64,000 nt of DNA from Paramesorhizobium deserti. Lineage in GTDB: Bacteria; Pseudomonadota; Alphaproteobacteria; Rhizobiales; Rhizobiaceae. This document shows, piece by piece, positions 1-9,451 of the stretch; within the stretch, counting starts at the first letter, position 1, and the number at the start of each line of letters is the position of its first letter. The position numbers were made by a program, and so were the translations under genes. The stretch is taken from contig NZ_LNTU01000001.1 in the NCBI RefSeq assembly GCF_001558695.1, forward strand, positions 620,001 through 684,000, given 5' to 3'. The notes beneath the pieces were generated by a model. The model worked only from the letters and a program-made list of their open reading frames with translations. It did not search any database and was not told the DNA's origin.

Positions 1-459
1 ATATCCTGCCTGCAGACGTTCGTCGAGGACGAGCGCCAGCAGCGCGTCTTCACCATCATCCACCAGCGCTGCGAATATGTCGGCGAACTGAGCGAAGTGC
101 TCGACCGCCTCAGAGAGGTCAACACGCGGGTGCACCAGCTTTTCGTCCGGCTGCTGCAGACCTGCAAACGCCGCAAGATGCTGTCGCCGGACTGGACGCC
201 GGAAGACGCCGCACGGGCGCTGATCGCCTCTATGTCCGGATTGCTCAACGAATGGGTAAGGACGGACAAGGCCTTCGATCTCGTCGATGTCGGCACCAAA
301 TCGACACGGGCGCTGATTGCATCGTTCAGACGGAATGCCGATATCAGCATAGCCGCGTGTGGAACGAGCCCCGATGCGCTACTCTCCGCCGGCATGCACG
401 CAAAAACGAAAGAGGTGACAAACCATGGACGCAAAGCCCGGGCAAAGCTGGAAAGCTGA
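1..459 (+). CDS. TetR/AcrR-family transcriptional regulator, C-terminal part (5' end outside window)
   Basis: The reading frame is open from base 1 and encodes the last 152 residues. The DNA-binding helix-turn-helix lies off the left edge. What remains is a helical ligand-binding domain of the AcrR/TtgR C-terminal type, with the family-like stretch RQQRVFTIIHQRCEYVGEL at about residues 12-30 of the fragment. Such proteins usually repress a multidrug efflux pump, but no pump is adjacent on the right, so any target would lie to the left. The last 35 bases overlap the start of the next gene, which suggests translational coupling. Confidence 0.8.
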   Translation: MSCLQTFVEDERQQRVFTIIHQRCEYVGELSEVLDRLREVNTRVHQLFVRLLQTCKRRKMLSPDWTPEDAARALIASMSGLLNEWVRTDKAFDLVDVGTKSTRALIASFRRNADISIAACGTSPDALLSAGMHAKTKEVTNHGRKARAKLES

Positions 460-1030
460 CATCTTGAACTTCTGGTTCGGCGAGCTCGGCCCCAAACAAT
501 GGTTCGAAAGCACGCCTGAACTCGATCATACGATCCGTACGCGTTTTTTCGATCTTCACGAAACGATCGCCCGGCAAGCCGCCGAAGATCCAGCCGCTCT
601 TTCAGGAGATGCAGATACGGCGCTCGCCGCCATCATCGCCCTCGACCAGTTTCCACGCAACATCTTCCGGGGAACCGCCCGTGCCTTCGCCACCGATCCG
701 CTGGCACTCGCCATCGCACGGTACGCGGTCGACAAGGGCCTTCACCATCAGCTACCGAGCGAGCGGCGCGCCTTCCTCTACCTGCCGTTCGAGCACAGCG
801 AGGATTTGCGCGACCAGGAGCGCTCGGTCGAGCTGTTCACGGCCGCCGGCGAGGAAGAAGGAATCAAATATGCTGTCGAGCATCGGGACATCATCACCCG
901 GTTCGGCCGTTTTCCGCATCGCAACGGCATCCTGAATCGCGCCAGCACGCCGGAGGAAGAAGCGTTTCTCCTCACCCATGAGGGTTACGGCCAGACATTG
1001 GCGGCGACAGAGCCGACAGATGCGGAATGA
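425..1030 (+). CDS. DUF924 family protein
   Basis: The 201-residue protein matches the DUF924 family in length and in landmarks: the N-terminal ILNFWFGEL, the central ALDQFPRNIFRGTARAFATD and the later FLYLPFEHSED. The family is all-helical and TPR-like with no established biochemical role. The ATG is preceded by GAGGTGAC, a reasonable ribosome binding site, and lies inside the end of the TetR gene, so the two are probably coupled. No signal peptide or membrane segment is visible. Family assignment is firm; function is unknown. Confidence 0.88.
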   Translation: MDAKPGQSWKADILNFWFGELGPKQWFESTPELDHTIRTRFFDLHETIARQAAEDPAALSGDADTALAAIIALDQFPRNIFRGTARAFATDPLALAIARYAVDKGLHHQLPSERRAFLYLPFEHSEDLRDQERSVELFTAAGEEEGIKYAVEHRDIITRFGRFPHRNGILNRASTPEEEAFLLTHEGYGQTLAATEPTDAE

Positions 1031-1238
1031 ATTCGGAATATCCCTGCCCTCTCCTTTCGTCCGATATCGCGGCAGGAATTTTTACGCTTACGTCAATGTA
1101 AAACTCTTGCGTGAGCACGCGAACTCGCCATAGATAAAGATGGAGGAGCAAGGCCGGTGGCATTTATCCGGCCTTGAGGCCAGGCTGACGGGGCGGCCGC
1201 GCCCGAACGGTGCAGCGGAACGAGATAGGGAGGCAGAA

Positions 1239-3092
1239 TTGGCTAAGAAAGAGACGCAAGCGGAAAAGCCCGCGACGAGAGCCGCCAAGGCAACGGCCAA
1301 GGCGAGCGCCGCAAAACCGGCCGCGGCGAAGGCGCCCGCAGCCAAGGCCACGGCCAAGAAGGCCGCGACAAAGGCGCCGGCAGCGAAAACCGCTGCAGCA
1401 AAGCCTTCCAAAGCCACACCGGAGCGCATCTGGCTTAAATCCTACGCCAAGGAGGTGCCTGCCGAGATCGAGACGCCGCCCTATTCATCCATCGGCGACC
1501 TGATCGTCTCGTCCTGCCATAAATATGCGGACCGGCCGTCCTTCACCAGCATGGGCAAGTCACTGACTTATGCGGAGCTGGAGAAGCATTCGGCGGTGCT
1601 GGCCGGCTTCCTGCAGGCGCGCGGGCTCGTCAAGGGTGACCGCGTGGCGGTGATGATGCCGAATGTTCTGCAATATCCCGTCGCCATCGCCGCGATCCTG
1701 CGGGCGGGGCTCGTCGTGGTGAACGTCAATCCGCTCTACACGCCGCGCGAGCTCGAGCATCAGTTGAACGATGCCGGCGCCAAGGCCATCATCATCCTCG
1801 AAAATTTCGCCACGACGCTGGAAAAGGTGTTGCCACAAACGCAGGTCAAGCATGTCATTGTCGCTTCCATGGGCGACATGCTGGGCATCAAGGGCCATCT
1901 GGTCAATTTCGTCGTGCGCAAGGTCAAGAAAATGGTTCCGGCCTGGAGCCTGCCGGACCATGTGCCATTCAAGACGGCGCTCGCCGAGGGCGCGGCAAAG
2001 GGCTTTTCGCCGGTAGAGGTGGCGCCCTCCGATGTCGCCTTCCTGCAATATACCGGCGGCACGACCGGCGTGTCGAAAGGCGCGACCCTGCTTCACAGCA
2101 ATATTCTCGCCAATGTCGAGCAGATGCGGCTGTGGGTCGACGTCGCCTACCGGATCAAGGGCAAGCCGAAGGAAGTCAACTTCATCTGCGCCCTGCCCCT
2201 CTATCACATCTTCGCGCTGACCGTGAACGCGATGATCGGCATCCAGCAGGGTGCGCGCAACGTTCTGATCCCCAATCCGCGCGATATTCCGGCCTTCGTG
2301 AAGGAATTGCAGAAATATCCGGTCCACATCCTGCCCGGTCTCAATACGCTGTTCAACGCGCTTTTGAACAATGAGGATTTCCGCAAGCTCGATTTCAAGC
2401 CGATGATCCTGACGCTCGGCGGCGGCATGGCCGTGCAGCGTCCCGTCGCCGATCGCTGGCGCGCGATCACCGGCTGCCACATCACCGAGGGGTACGGGCT
2501 TTCCGAGACATCGCCGGTAGCGACAGCCAACGGCCTCGACGCAACCGAATATACCGGGACGATCGGCCTGCCGCTCCCCTCGACCGACATAGCCATCCGC
2601 GATGAAGAGGGCCGTGACCTTCCGCTCGGGGAAGTGGGCGAAATCTGCATCCGCGGGCCACAGGTGATGCGCGGCTATTGGAACCGGCCGGACGAGACGA
2701 AATGGGCCTTCTACAGCGACGGCTTCTTCCGCTCGGGCGACATGGGCTTCATGAACGAGCGCGGGCTCACCAAGATCGTCGACCGCAAGAAGGACATGAT
2801 CCTCGTTTCCGGCTTCAACGTCTATCCCAATGAGATCGAGGAAGTGGCGGCGGAACATCCCGGCATCGTCGAAGCGGCGGCTATCGGCGTGCCGAACGAG
2901 CATTCCGGCGAGGTGGTGAAGCTGTTCGTCGTGCGCCGCGACCCTGATCTGACCGAGGACGAGGTCAAGGCCTTCTGCGCGGAAAGGCTCACCAACTACA
3001 AGCGTCCGCGCGAGGTCGAGTTCCGTGACGAACTGCCGAAGACCAATGTCGGCAAGATCCTGCGGCGCAAGCTGCGCGACGAGAAGGTTTGA
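1239..3092 (+). CDS. Long-chain acyl-CoA ligase (FadD-like) with a Lys/Ala/Pro-rich N-terminal tail
   Basis: This is an ANL-superfamily acyl-CoA ligase that would activate a carboxylic acid through an acyl-adenylate and load CoA. The P-loop YTGGTTGVSKGA, the motif YGLSETSP and the C-terminal hinge DRKKDMILVSGFNVYPNE are present, as is the late lysine in KTNVGKILRRKLR. The start is taken as TTG at 1239 because GATAGGGAGG sits just upstream. Frame-compatible codons further upstream have no such site. This gives 617 residues, about 50 more than usual, and the excess is a low-complexity tail of repeated AKA/AAKP units (about residues 2-60). Chain-length specificity cannot be read from sequence. 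Confidence 0.9.
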   Translation: MAKKETQAEKPATRAAKATAKASAAKPAAAKAPAAKATAKKAATKAPAAKTAAAKPSKATPERIWLKSYAKEVPAEIETPPYSSIGDLIVSSCHKYADRPSFTSMGKSLTYAELEKHSAVLAGFLQARGLVKGDRVAVMMPNVLQYPVAIAAILRAGLVVVNVNPLYTPRELEHQLNDAGAKAIIILENFATTLEKVLPQTQVKHVIVASMGDMLGIKGHLVNFVVRKVKKMVPAWSLPDHVPFKTALAEGAAKGFSPVEVAPSDVAFLQYTGGTTGVSKGATLLHSNILANVEQMRLWVDVAYRIKGKPKEVNFICALPLYHIFALTVNAMIGIQQGARNVLIPNPRDIPAFVKELQKYPVHILPGLNTLFNALLNNEDFRKLDFKPMILTLGGGMAVQRPVADRWRAITGCHITEGYGLSETSPVATANGLDATEYTGTIGLPLPSTDIAIRDEEGRDLPLGEVGEICIRGPQVMRGYWNRPDETKWAFYSDGFFRSGDMGFMNERGLTKIVDRKKDMILVSGFNVYPNEIEEVAAEHPGIVEAAAIGVPNEHSGEVVKLFVVRRDPDLTEDEVKAFCAERLTNYKRPREVEFRDELPKTNVGKILRRKLRDEKV

Positions 3093-3115
3093 GGGACGAC
3101 GGCAAAAACCGCCAA

Positions 3116-3146
3116 CCCTCATGGTGAGCCTGTCGAACTATGAGGG
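3116..3146. repeat. Short hairpin between convergent genes
   Basis: CCCTCAT (3116-3122) and ATGAGGG (3140-3146) form a 7-bp perfect stem around a 17-base loop containing GGTGAGCCTGTCGAAC. It lies between the ends of the acyl-CoA ligase and HAD genes. There is no clear T-run. It may act as a bidirectional terminator or be one copy of a dispersed intergenic repeat. Confidence 0.5.
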
Positions 3147-3177
3147 CTACTGACATGCCGCACACGTCCACAACAGA

Positions 3178-3936
3178 TCAGGACGGCGCTTTCTCGATCA
3201 CGGGCCGCTTGTCGCTCGAGGCGAGGAACACTGGGAGATCGGCGACCGAAGGCAACACCGCATCGGCCAGAGGCTCCAGCACCTCGCGCGGGCTGTTGCC
3301 GCTGAGCACGCCGATGGCATAGCCGGCATCCGCGGCGTGCGCCGTCTCCATATCGTGCGGATTGTCGCCGACCATGGCGATATTCCACGCCTCCAGGCCC
3401 GTCGCCTTGGCGAAATGGTGGATGGGGTCGGGATGCGGCTTCGGGCGCAGGACCGTGTCGTAGCCGATGAAGGTATGAAACAATGCCGTCAACCCCAGCG
3501 CTTCCGCCGTGGCCCGTGCGCCCGCTTCCGAATCATTGGTGGCGATGCCAAGGAGATAGCCCTGCTCCCGCAAGGCCTCCAGCGCCTCCCGCAATCCTTC
3601 GACGGCCACGGCGGCGCGAGCCCCTTCGGCGATGGAATAGTCATCATACTCCCGGATGATCGCCGCCCGCGCAGCCGGGCTTGCCCCCGGATGCCAGAGA
3701 TCGACGACATCCTCGATGGTGCCGGCGGCGATCACCGAATTGGCGCGAAAGCGCCGGGCCGCCCAGTCATAGCCGCCCGCCTCCAGGAGGGCGCGGGCCT
3801 TGGCCTCGTCGCCACCGGCAGAACGCCTTGCTAGCTCCCACGATATGCCGAACCATGTGCGGTCGAAATCGACCAGCGTGCCGTCCTTGTCAAACAGAAC
3901 GGCCCTGATCGCCCGAAGCGGCATATGCGCCATCAT
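3178..3936 (-). CDS. HAD-superfamily hydrolase, phosphoglycolate-phosphatase-like
   Basis: The 252-residue protein has the complete HAD motif set: motif I DKDGTLVDFD near residue 16 with both catalytic aspartates, motif II IATNDS, a conserved Lys in RPKPHPDP, and motif IV MVGDNPHDMETA. The helical cap between motifs I and II is of the C1 (Gph-like) type. The substrate is a small phosphorylated metabolite. Phosphoglycolate is only the closest family guess. The ATG overlaps the TGA of the upstream deacylase gene as ATGA, so the two form one transcription unit. Confidence 0.88.
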   Translation of the reverse strand: MMAHMPLRAIRAVLFDKDGTLVDFDRTWFGISWELARRSAGGDEAKARALLEAGGYDWAARRFRANSVIAAGTIEDVVDLWHPGASPAARAAIIREYDDYSIAEGARAAVAVEGLREALEALREQGYLLGIATNDSEAGARATAEALGLTALFHTFIGYDTVLRPKPHPDPIHHFAKATGLEAWNIAMVGDNPHDMETAHAADAGYAIGVLSGNSPREVLEPLADAVLPSVADLPVFLASSDKRPVIEKAPS

Positions 3937-4994
3937 GCCTCCAATGCGCCGGGGCGCCTGGCAACGGCCGAAGGGCGCTTGCCCAAAAGCTTGAGCAGAT
4001 CGTCGCCGCGCCTGACATAGCGCAGGCTGCGCCGCGTCAGGATGCGGCCGGCCTGGGGAGCAGTCAGCGTGACATCGCCCGACGGGTCGCCCGGCCGCGT
4101 AACGATGGTGACGAGCCTGTCCCCCTCGCCCACCTCGTCGCCGGGAACGACATGGTAGAGAACCATGCCGCCTTGTGGCGCGCGCACCATCTCGACATTG
4201 GCGAGCGGCGTCACCGGGCCGTCAAAGGCGACGGCAAGCGTTTCGCCGTCATCCTTCACCACGCCACGGTGCACGAGGAAACGATAGAGCCCCTGTGCAT
4301 CCGACCGGCCGGTTGCGAAATCGACATCGGCAAGGCCGCGAAACTCGACCGTGGTGACGGCGCGGCGCTTCATGTCACGGGTGTCGACCGGCATTTGCAG
4401 CACCGGATAGGCACAGGCTTCCTCAAATGCGGCATCGGCGGTGGAATCCCAGGCGAGGATCGCCTTCGAGCCGAGTGCTACGGCAAGATCGGTCATCTCC
4501 GGCAGGAAATCCTGATGGATATAGAGATAGTTCTCGCTCTGGTCGTCGCAGTGCAGATCAAGAATGATCTCATGCGGGAGCGCGAGGCGCAGGAGCGCCG
4601 CCTTCAACCTCTCGGCAAGCGGCAGCGCTGCATCGATTTGCGGCAGGCTGGAGACATCGAAATCCGGCAGAAGCGGGAAAGCCCGGTTGAAATTGGTCTG
4701 GGTGAAGAGCTCGAAGCGCCCAAGATGTTGATAGGCCTGCCACTGGTTCGAGCCGATCGGATTGGCCTGCGGAACGATGGTGATGTTGCCGGTGATACGC
4801 CCTTCTGCCTCGGCCTTCTCCAGAAGCGGAACAAGGAAATGCAGCGCCGCCTGACCGGGAAGCTCACCGCCGTGCAGCGCCGATTGCAGATAGGCCGTCG
4901 GTGCATTCGCATCGCGGCCTTCAAAACGCAGGACCCGCAATTCGATGGCATTACCAGGCACATCGCCGGGAAGGGTGATTGTCTCAGTCTTCAT
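3933..4994 (-). CDS. Succinylglutamate desuccinylase/aspartoacylase-family metallohydrolase
   Basis: This 353-residue protein belongs to the AstE/AspA branch of M14 zinc carboxypeptidases, which remove acyl groups from amino acids. Zinc ligands are visible as ALHGGELPG (His and Glu, about residue 40) and DLHCDD (about residue 145). The C-terminal third, with GGMVLYHVVPGDEVGEGD, is a beta-barrel-like domain common in this group. The true substrate is unknown because no arginine-succinyltransferase genes are nearby. Its last bases overlap the HAD gene start, and the pair lies just downstream of pgi on the same strand. Confidence 0.85.
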   Translation of the reverse strand: MKTETITLPGDVPGNAIELRVLRFEGRDANAPTAYLQSALHGGELPGQAALHFLVPLLEKAEAEGRITGNITIVPQANPIGSNQWQAYQHLGRFELFTQTNFNRAFPLLPDFDVSSLPQIDAALPLAERLKAALLRLALPHEIILDLHCDDQSENYLYIHQDFLPEMTDLAVALGSKAILAWDSTADAAFEEACAYPVLQMPVDTRDMKRRAVTTVEFRGLADVDFATGRSDAQGLYRFLVHRGVVKDDGETLAVAFDGPVTPLANVEMVRAPQGGMVLYHVVPGDEVGEGDRLVTIVTRPGDPSGDVTLTAPQAGRILTRRSLRYVRRGDDLLKLLGKRPSAVARRPGALEA

Positions 4995-5047
4995 GATCTC
5001 TTTCGATCCACATCATGTTGTTCTTGGCCCACAGGCGCGTGGCAAAT

Positions 5048-6703
5048 TTATCGGACAGCCTCGCGCCGCTCCAGCAGATGGGCGACAAGTCCTTGCGTGG
5101 AGGCGTCGCGCCCCTCGGCGGATTTTTCCCCCGAGACCACAGGCAGAAGCTCTGTCGCCAGTTCCTTGCCGAGTTCCACGCCCCATTGATCGAACGCATT
5201 GATGCCGAACAGCTGCGCCTCGACGAAGACGCGATGTTCGTAGAGCGCCACCAGCCGGCCGAGCGCATAGGGGTCGAGCAGATCATGGACGATGGTGAGC
5301 GACGGCCGGTTGCCGGAGAAGACGCGGTGCGGTGCCAGCCGGTCGACCTCCGCCTCATCCATGCCCTTGGCGGCGAGCTGCGCCTTGGCTTCGGCCAGGG
5401 AGCGGCCCTTCATCAACGCTTCCGACTGCGCCAGGCAATTGGCGAGCAGCATCTGATGCTGATGAACGAGATGCGGCTCGTGCCCCTTCACCGCGACGAT
5501 GAATTCCACCGGAATGACATCCGTTCCCTGATGCAGAAGCTGGAAAAAGGCATGCTGGCCATTGGTGCCGGGCTCGCCCCACACCACTGGACCCGTTGGG
5601 CCCGACACCGGCCTGCCGCCCAGCGTGACGCTCTTGCCGTTCGATTCCATGTCGAGCTGCTGGAGATAGGCTGGAAGCCGGGCGAGGCGCTGGTCATAGG
5701 GAATGACGGCGCGGCTGCCATAGCCTGAGATGGCGCGGTGCCAATAGCCGATCAGGCCGAGCATCACGGCCAAGTTCTTATCGAGCGGCGCATCGCGGAA
5801 ATGCACGTCCATCGCATGAGCCCCCTCAAGGAAGCGGCGGAAATTCTCCGGTCCGATGGCGATCATCAGCGGCAGGCCGATGGCCGACCAGATGGAGTAG
5901 CGTCCGCCGACCCAATCCCAGAAGCCGAACACCCGGTCCGGTGCGATGCCGAAAGCCGCCACTTTGTCGAGTGCCGTGGAAACGGCGGCGAAATGCGCCC
6001 CGACCGCCGTCTCGCCCAGCGCTTCGGCCACCCATTTGCGCGCCGTCTGCGCGTTGGTCATGGTCTCGATGGTGGTGAAGGTCTTGGACGCGACGATGAT
6101 CAGCGTCGTCGCCGGATCGAGGGCTTGAAGCGTGTCGGCGATATGGGCGCCATCGATATTGGAGACGAAATGGGCGCGCGGACCGTCATGATAGGGAGAG
6201 AGCGCCAGCGTCGCCATCACGGGGCCGAGATCCGAGCCGCCGATGCCAATATTGACGATATCGGTGATCGGCTTGCCGGTCGCGCCCTTTATCGAGCCGT
6301 CGCGGATGCCATCGGCGAAGACGGCCATGCGGTTCAGCACTTCCTGAATGCCGGGCAGCACGTTCTCGCCGTCGACGAGAATTTTTTCGGAGGTCGAGTC
6401 CCGAAGAGCAACGTGCAGGACGGCACGGCCTTCCGAATTGTTGATCGGCTCACCCGCGAACATGGCAGCGCGGCGGCCTTCCACATCGGCGGCCACGGCC
6501 AGATCCCTCAGAAGGCGCATCGTCTCGTCATTGACCAGGCATTTCGACCAGTCGAGCAGCAGATCATCGAGATTAAGGGAATAGCGCGAGAAGCGCTTGG
6601 GATCAGAAGTGAAGGCGGCGCGCATATCCTTCGGCGCGCCACTTTGCCAATGGTCTTTCAATGCGGCTACGGCTTCGTCGACTTGCTGCTCGTTCCTGCT
6701 CAT
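5048..6703 (-). CDS. pgi: Glucose-6-phosphate isomerase
   Basis: Pgi interconverts glucose-6-phosphate and fructose-6-phosphate in the cytoplasm. The 551-residue protein carries the sugar-phosphate loops GIGGSDLGP and VASKTFTT, the signature [14 protein letters not shown], the catalytic-glutamate stretch [14 protein letters not shown] and the C-terminal signature [11 protein letters not shown] with the ring-opening lysine. The chosen ATG starts MSRNEQQ and is preceded by CGGGAG. The frame runs 40 codons further upstream but that part is not Pgi-like. Length fits alphaproteobacterial orthologues. It is probably transcribed alone or together with the two downstream genes. Confidence 0.96.
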   Translation of the reverse strand: MSRNEQQVDEAVAALKDHWQSGAPKDMRAAFTSDPKRFSRYSLNLDDLLLDWSKCLVNDETMRLLRDLAVAADVEGRRAAMFAGEPINNSEGRAVLHVALRDSTSEKILVDGENVLPGIQEVLNRMAVFADGIRDGSIKGATGKPITDIVNIGIGGSDLGPVMATLALSPYHDGPRAHFVSNIDGAHIADTLQALDPATTLIIVASKTFTTIETMTNAQTARKWVAEALGETAVGAHFAAVSTALDKVAAFGIAPDRVFGFWDWVGGRYSIWSAIGLPLMIAIGPENFRRFLEGAHAMDVHFRDAPLDKNLAVMLGLIGYWHRAISGYGSRAVIPYDQRLARLPAYLQQLDMESNGKSVTLGGRPVSGPTGPVVWGEPGTNGQHAFFQLLHQGTDVIPVEFIVAVKGHEPHLVHQHQMLLANCLAQSEALMKGRSLAEAKAQLAAKGMDEAEVDRLAPHRVFSGNRPSLTIVHDLLDPYALGRLVALYEHRVFVEAQLFGINAFDQWGVELGKELATELLPVVSGEKSAEGRDASTQGLVAHLLERREAVR

Positions 6704-6763
6704 GACGCATACTCCCGAATCGAAAAGGTTTCGCGACACTAGATCAATATGCCTGAAAACGGG

Positions 6764-6800
6764 AAGGCCGAAGCGAGGAAATCTCCCCGCCCCGGCCTTT
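6764..6800 (-). terminator. Probable terminator of the dehydratase gene
   Basis: Read on the minus strand, AAGGCCG and CGGCCTT pair around a GC-rich interior and are followed by CCCGTTTTC. The structure lies 40 bases past the stop codon of the dehydratase gene and before pgi. The T-run is short, so termination strength is uncertain. Confidence 0.45.
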
Positions 6801-6840
6801 CGCTGAATAGTGCGGCGGAGCACTCCACCGCGAGATCGGT

Positions 6841-8640
6841 TCAGTGATTATCGCGCGGCAGGCCCATGTTCTGGGCGATGCGCTGGTATTTGACCGCAGG
6901 CTTCAGCACCATGCCTTCGGAAAGCTGGTCGATCATGCCGCGCTGGATCTCCTGCCATGGCGTCTGATGGGCGGGATACTGATAGCCGCCTGCGGCCATG
7001 AGTTCGGCACGGCGCTGCGCCAGTTCCTCGTCGGAGATGAGGATGTTGGCTGCGCCCTTTTTCAGGTCGATGCGGATGCGATCACCCGTCTTCACCAACG
7101 CCAGCCCGCCATTGGCGGCGGCTTCGGGCGAAGCGTTGAGGATCGACGGCGAACCCGAGGTGCCGGACTGGCGGCCGTCACCCACGCATGGCAGGGCGTG
7201 CACGCCCTTCTTGATGAGGTGGGCGGGCGGCTGCATATTGACCACTTCCGCGCCGCCGGGATAGCCGATCGGGCCGGAACCGCGCATGATCAGAATGGAA
7301 TTCTCGTCGATGCCGAGCGCCGGATCGTCGATCTTGGCATGATATTCCTCAGGCCCGTCGAAGACATGCGCGGTGCCCTCGAAGGCATCCGGGTCTTCCG
7401 GGTTCGACAGATAGCGGTCGCGGAATTCCGGCGAGATGACGCTGGTCTTCATAATCGCGCTGTCGAAGAGATTGCCCTTCAGGTTGATGAAGCCGGCCTT
7501 CTCCTTCAGCGGATCGGCGAAGGGGCGGATGACCTTGGTATCAAGATTTTCCGCGTTGCGGCAGTTTTCGCCGATGGTCTTGCCGTTGACCGTCAGCGCA
7601 CCCGGATGTGGCAGCTTCCCGGCCATCATCAATTCGTTGACCACCGCCGGCACGCCGCCGGCATGGTGGTAGTCCTCGCCCAGATATTCACCGGCCGGCT
7701 GGAGATTGACCAGCAGCGGGATCTCGTGGCCGACCGCCTGCCAGTCGTCGTTGTCGAGCTTGACGCCGAGATGGCGGGCGATGGCGTTCAGATGGATCGG
7801 CGCGTTGGTCGAGCCGCCGATGGCCGAGTTGACGACGATGGCGTTCTCGAAGGCCTCGCGCGTCATGATATCGGAGGGGCGCAGGTTCTCCTGCACCATC
7901 TCGACGATGCGCCGGCCCGTCTCATAGGCGATCTGGCCGCGCTCGCGATAGGGCGCGGGAATGGCCGCGCCACCCGGCAGCTCCATGCCGAGCGCCTCGG
8001 CGAGCGAGTTCATCGTCGTTGCCGTGCCCATCGTGTTGCAATAGCCGACAGAGGGGGCGGAAGAGGCGACGATATCAATGAATTCCTCATAGTCGATCTC
8101 GCCGGCGGCAAGCCGCTCGCGCGACTTCCAGACGATGGTGCCCGAGCCAGTACGCTCGCCGCGATGCCAGCCATTGAGCATTGGGCCGACAGAAAGGGCG
8201 ATGGCCGGGATGTTGACGGTGGCCGCGCCCATCAGCATGGCCGGCGTCGTCTTGTCGCAGCCGACCGTCAGCACCACGCCGTCGAGCGGATAGCCGTAAA
8301 GCACCTCGACAAGGCCAAGATAAGCCAGGTTACGATCCAGCGCGGCGGTAGGGCGCTTGCCGGTTTCCTGGATCGGATGGACCGGAAATTCCAGCGCCAC
8401 GCCGCCGGCGGCCGCGATGCCGTCGCGCACGCGCTTGGCGAGTTCCAGATGGTGGCGGTTGCAGGGCGAGAGATCGGATCCTGTCTGGGCGATACCGATG
8501 ATCGGCTTTCCCGAGCGCAATTCATGGCTCGTCAGCCCGTAATTCAGATAACGCTCGAGATAGAGCGCGGTCATGCCCGGATTGTCGGGATTATCGAACC
8601 ATTCCTGCGAACGGAGCGTTCTGGTCTTCTTTTCACTCAT
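6841..8640 (-). CDS. IlvD/Edd-family sugar-acid dehydratase, closest to xylonate dehydratase XylD
   Basis: This iron-sulfur dehydratase of 599 residues resembles Caulobacter XylD in its N-terminal stretch ([21 protein letters not shown]) and in [20 protein letters not shown]. It would convert D-xylonate, or a related aldonate, to the 2-keto-3-deoxy acid. Cluster ligands are visible in [17 protein letters not shown] and GYCNTMGTA. The catalytic serine region is [15 protein letters not shown]. The ATG beginning MSEKKT has GGTGAGG upstream, so the additional upstream codons are not used. Substrate choice (xylonate versus arabinonate or galactonate) is inferred from remembered similarity and is not certain. 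Confidence 0.85.
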   Translation of the reverse strand: MSEKKTRTLRSQEWFDNPDNPGMTALYLERYLNYGLTSHELRSGKPIIGIAQTGSDLSPCNRHHLELAKRVRDGIAAAGGVALEFPVHPIQETGKRPTAALDRNLAYLGLVEVLYGYPLDGVVLTVGCDKTTPAMLMGAATVNIPAIALSVGPMLNGWHRGERTGSGTIVWKSRERLAAGEIDYEEFIDIVASSAPSVGYCNTMGTATTMNSLAEALGMELPGGAAIPAPYRERGQIAYETGRRIVEMVQENLRPSDIMTREAFENAIVVNSAIGGSTNAPIHLNAIARHLGVKLDNDDWQAVGHEIPLLVNLQPAGEYLGEDYHHAGGVPAVVNELMMAGKLPHPGALTVNGKTIGENCRNAENLDTKVIRPFADPLKEKAGFINLKGNLFDSAIMKTSVISPEFRDRYLSNPEDPDAFEGTAHVFDGPEEYHAKIDDPALGIDENSILIMRGSGPIGYPGGAEVVNMQPPAHLIKKGVHALPCVGDGRQSGTSGSPSILNASPEAAANGGLALVKTGDRIRIDLKKGAANILISDEELAQRRAELMAAGGYQYPAHQTPWQEIQRGMIDQLSEGMVLKPAVKYQRIAQNMGLPRDNH

Positions 8641-8827
8641 GATTTTTGCTTTCCTCACCCGCCGTTTCCCGGCCTCGCCTTTGCCGCCATGGATAGGGCA
8701 AACGGCGTCAATCGGCAACAAGTATTACTAAATGACTTTTGGATCACCGCGCGCCATTTGGACGCGCCGGAGACGCCGCGAGACCGGTACATGGCAAAAT
8801 TCGGCCGGAAATTCTACATTACCCGTC

Positions 8828-9298
8828 ATGACTGAACCCAGCATGGACTTGACAGGAGAAGAGCGGATCGCCGCGCCGCGCGAGGCGGTCTGGCGGGCGC
8901 TGAATGATCTCGAGACGCTGAAAGCCTGCATCCCGGGATGCGAATCGCTGGAAAGGCGCTCATTCACCGAAATCGACGCCGCCTTGGGCATGCGATTCGG
9001 TCCGCTAAAGGTGAGGTTCCAGGGCGAACTGGAGCTCTCCAATCTCAACCCGCCTGTTTCCTACACGATCTCAGGCGCGGGCAAGGGCAGCATCGCCGGC
9101 TTCGTCCATGGCAGCGCCGATGTGATGCTGATCGAGGAGGGCAGCGAAACGGTGCTGACCTATGTGATCAGAGGCAATGCCGGCGGCAAGATCGCACAGC
9201 TCGGCACGCGGCTCATCAGCGCCAGCTCGCGGAAGCTGGCGGACCGGTTTTTCTCCAATATCGGCAAGGCGGCGAGCAATGGCTGGTCCAAGACATAG
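8828..9298 (+). CDS. SRPBCC-family protein, CoxG-like
   Basis: The 156-residue protein has the CoxG pattern: MDLTGEERIAAPREAVWRAL at the start, CIPGCESLE, and a C-terminal helix SASSRKLADRFFSNIG. CoxG proteins have a START-like fold. Some are membrane-anchored chaperones for CO dehydrogenase/xanthine-dehydrogenase-type molybdoenzymes, but others stand alone. No molybdoenzyme genes occur in this window. This copy lacks a C-terminal membrane anchor. The start could be 8828 or, five codons later, 8843; neither has a strong ribosome binding site. It lies just upstream of preT and might be part of the pyrimidine locus. Confidence 0.78.
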   Translation: MTEPSMDLTGEERIAAPREAVWRALNDLETLKACIPGCESLERRSFTEIDAALGMRFGPLKVRFQGELELSNLNPPVSYTISGAGKGSIAGFVHGSADVMLIEEGSETVLTYVIRGNAGGKIAQLGTRLISASSRKLADRFFSNIGKAASNGWSKT

Positions 9299-9307
9299 AT
9301 GTCATTC

Positions 9308-9323
9308 TTGACCAGTTGATAAA
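9308..9323. promoter_or_regulatory. Candidate RutR operator upstream of preT, site 1
   Basis: TTGACCAGTTGATAAA keeps a perfect left half of the known RutR palindrome TTGACCAnnTGGTCAA, while the right half has two mismatches. It lies about 130 bases upstream of preT. A weaker copy begins 20 bases further on, about two helical turns away. Confidence 0.55.
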
Positions 9324-9327
9324 AAAT

Positions 9328-9343
9328 TTGACCTTTTGAGAAA
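9328..9343. promoter_or_regulatory. Candidate RutR operator upstream of preT, site 2
   Basis: TTGACCTTTTGAGAAA retains TTGACC and a degenerate right half. Its spacing of exactly 20 bases from site 1 would put both on the same helix face. Alone it would not be convincing; it is reported because of the pairing. Confidence 0.35.
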
Positions 9344-9451
9344 ATATGTCATCCTGCCCATAACGGACAAGGCGAAAGAATATCGCCACCGGGAAACAGA
9401 GCGCAGCGCTTCAAGGAACGGCGCGGCTCAAGCAAATGGGAGATGCACCTC

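Noticed and set aside
1560-3122. Long open frame of 520 codons antisense to the acyl-CoA ligase gene
   Set aside because: High-GC third positions produce open antisense frames. The plus-strand frame has full ANL-family motifs, and the antisense product shows no family pattern.
6844-8835. 663-codon plus-strand frame over the dehydratase gene
   Set aside because: It is a shadow of the IlvD/Edd-family gene on the minus strand and lacks recognisable domains.
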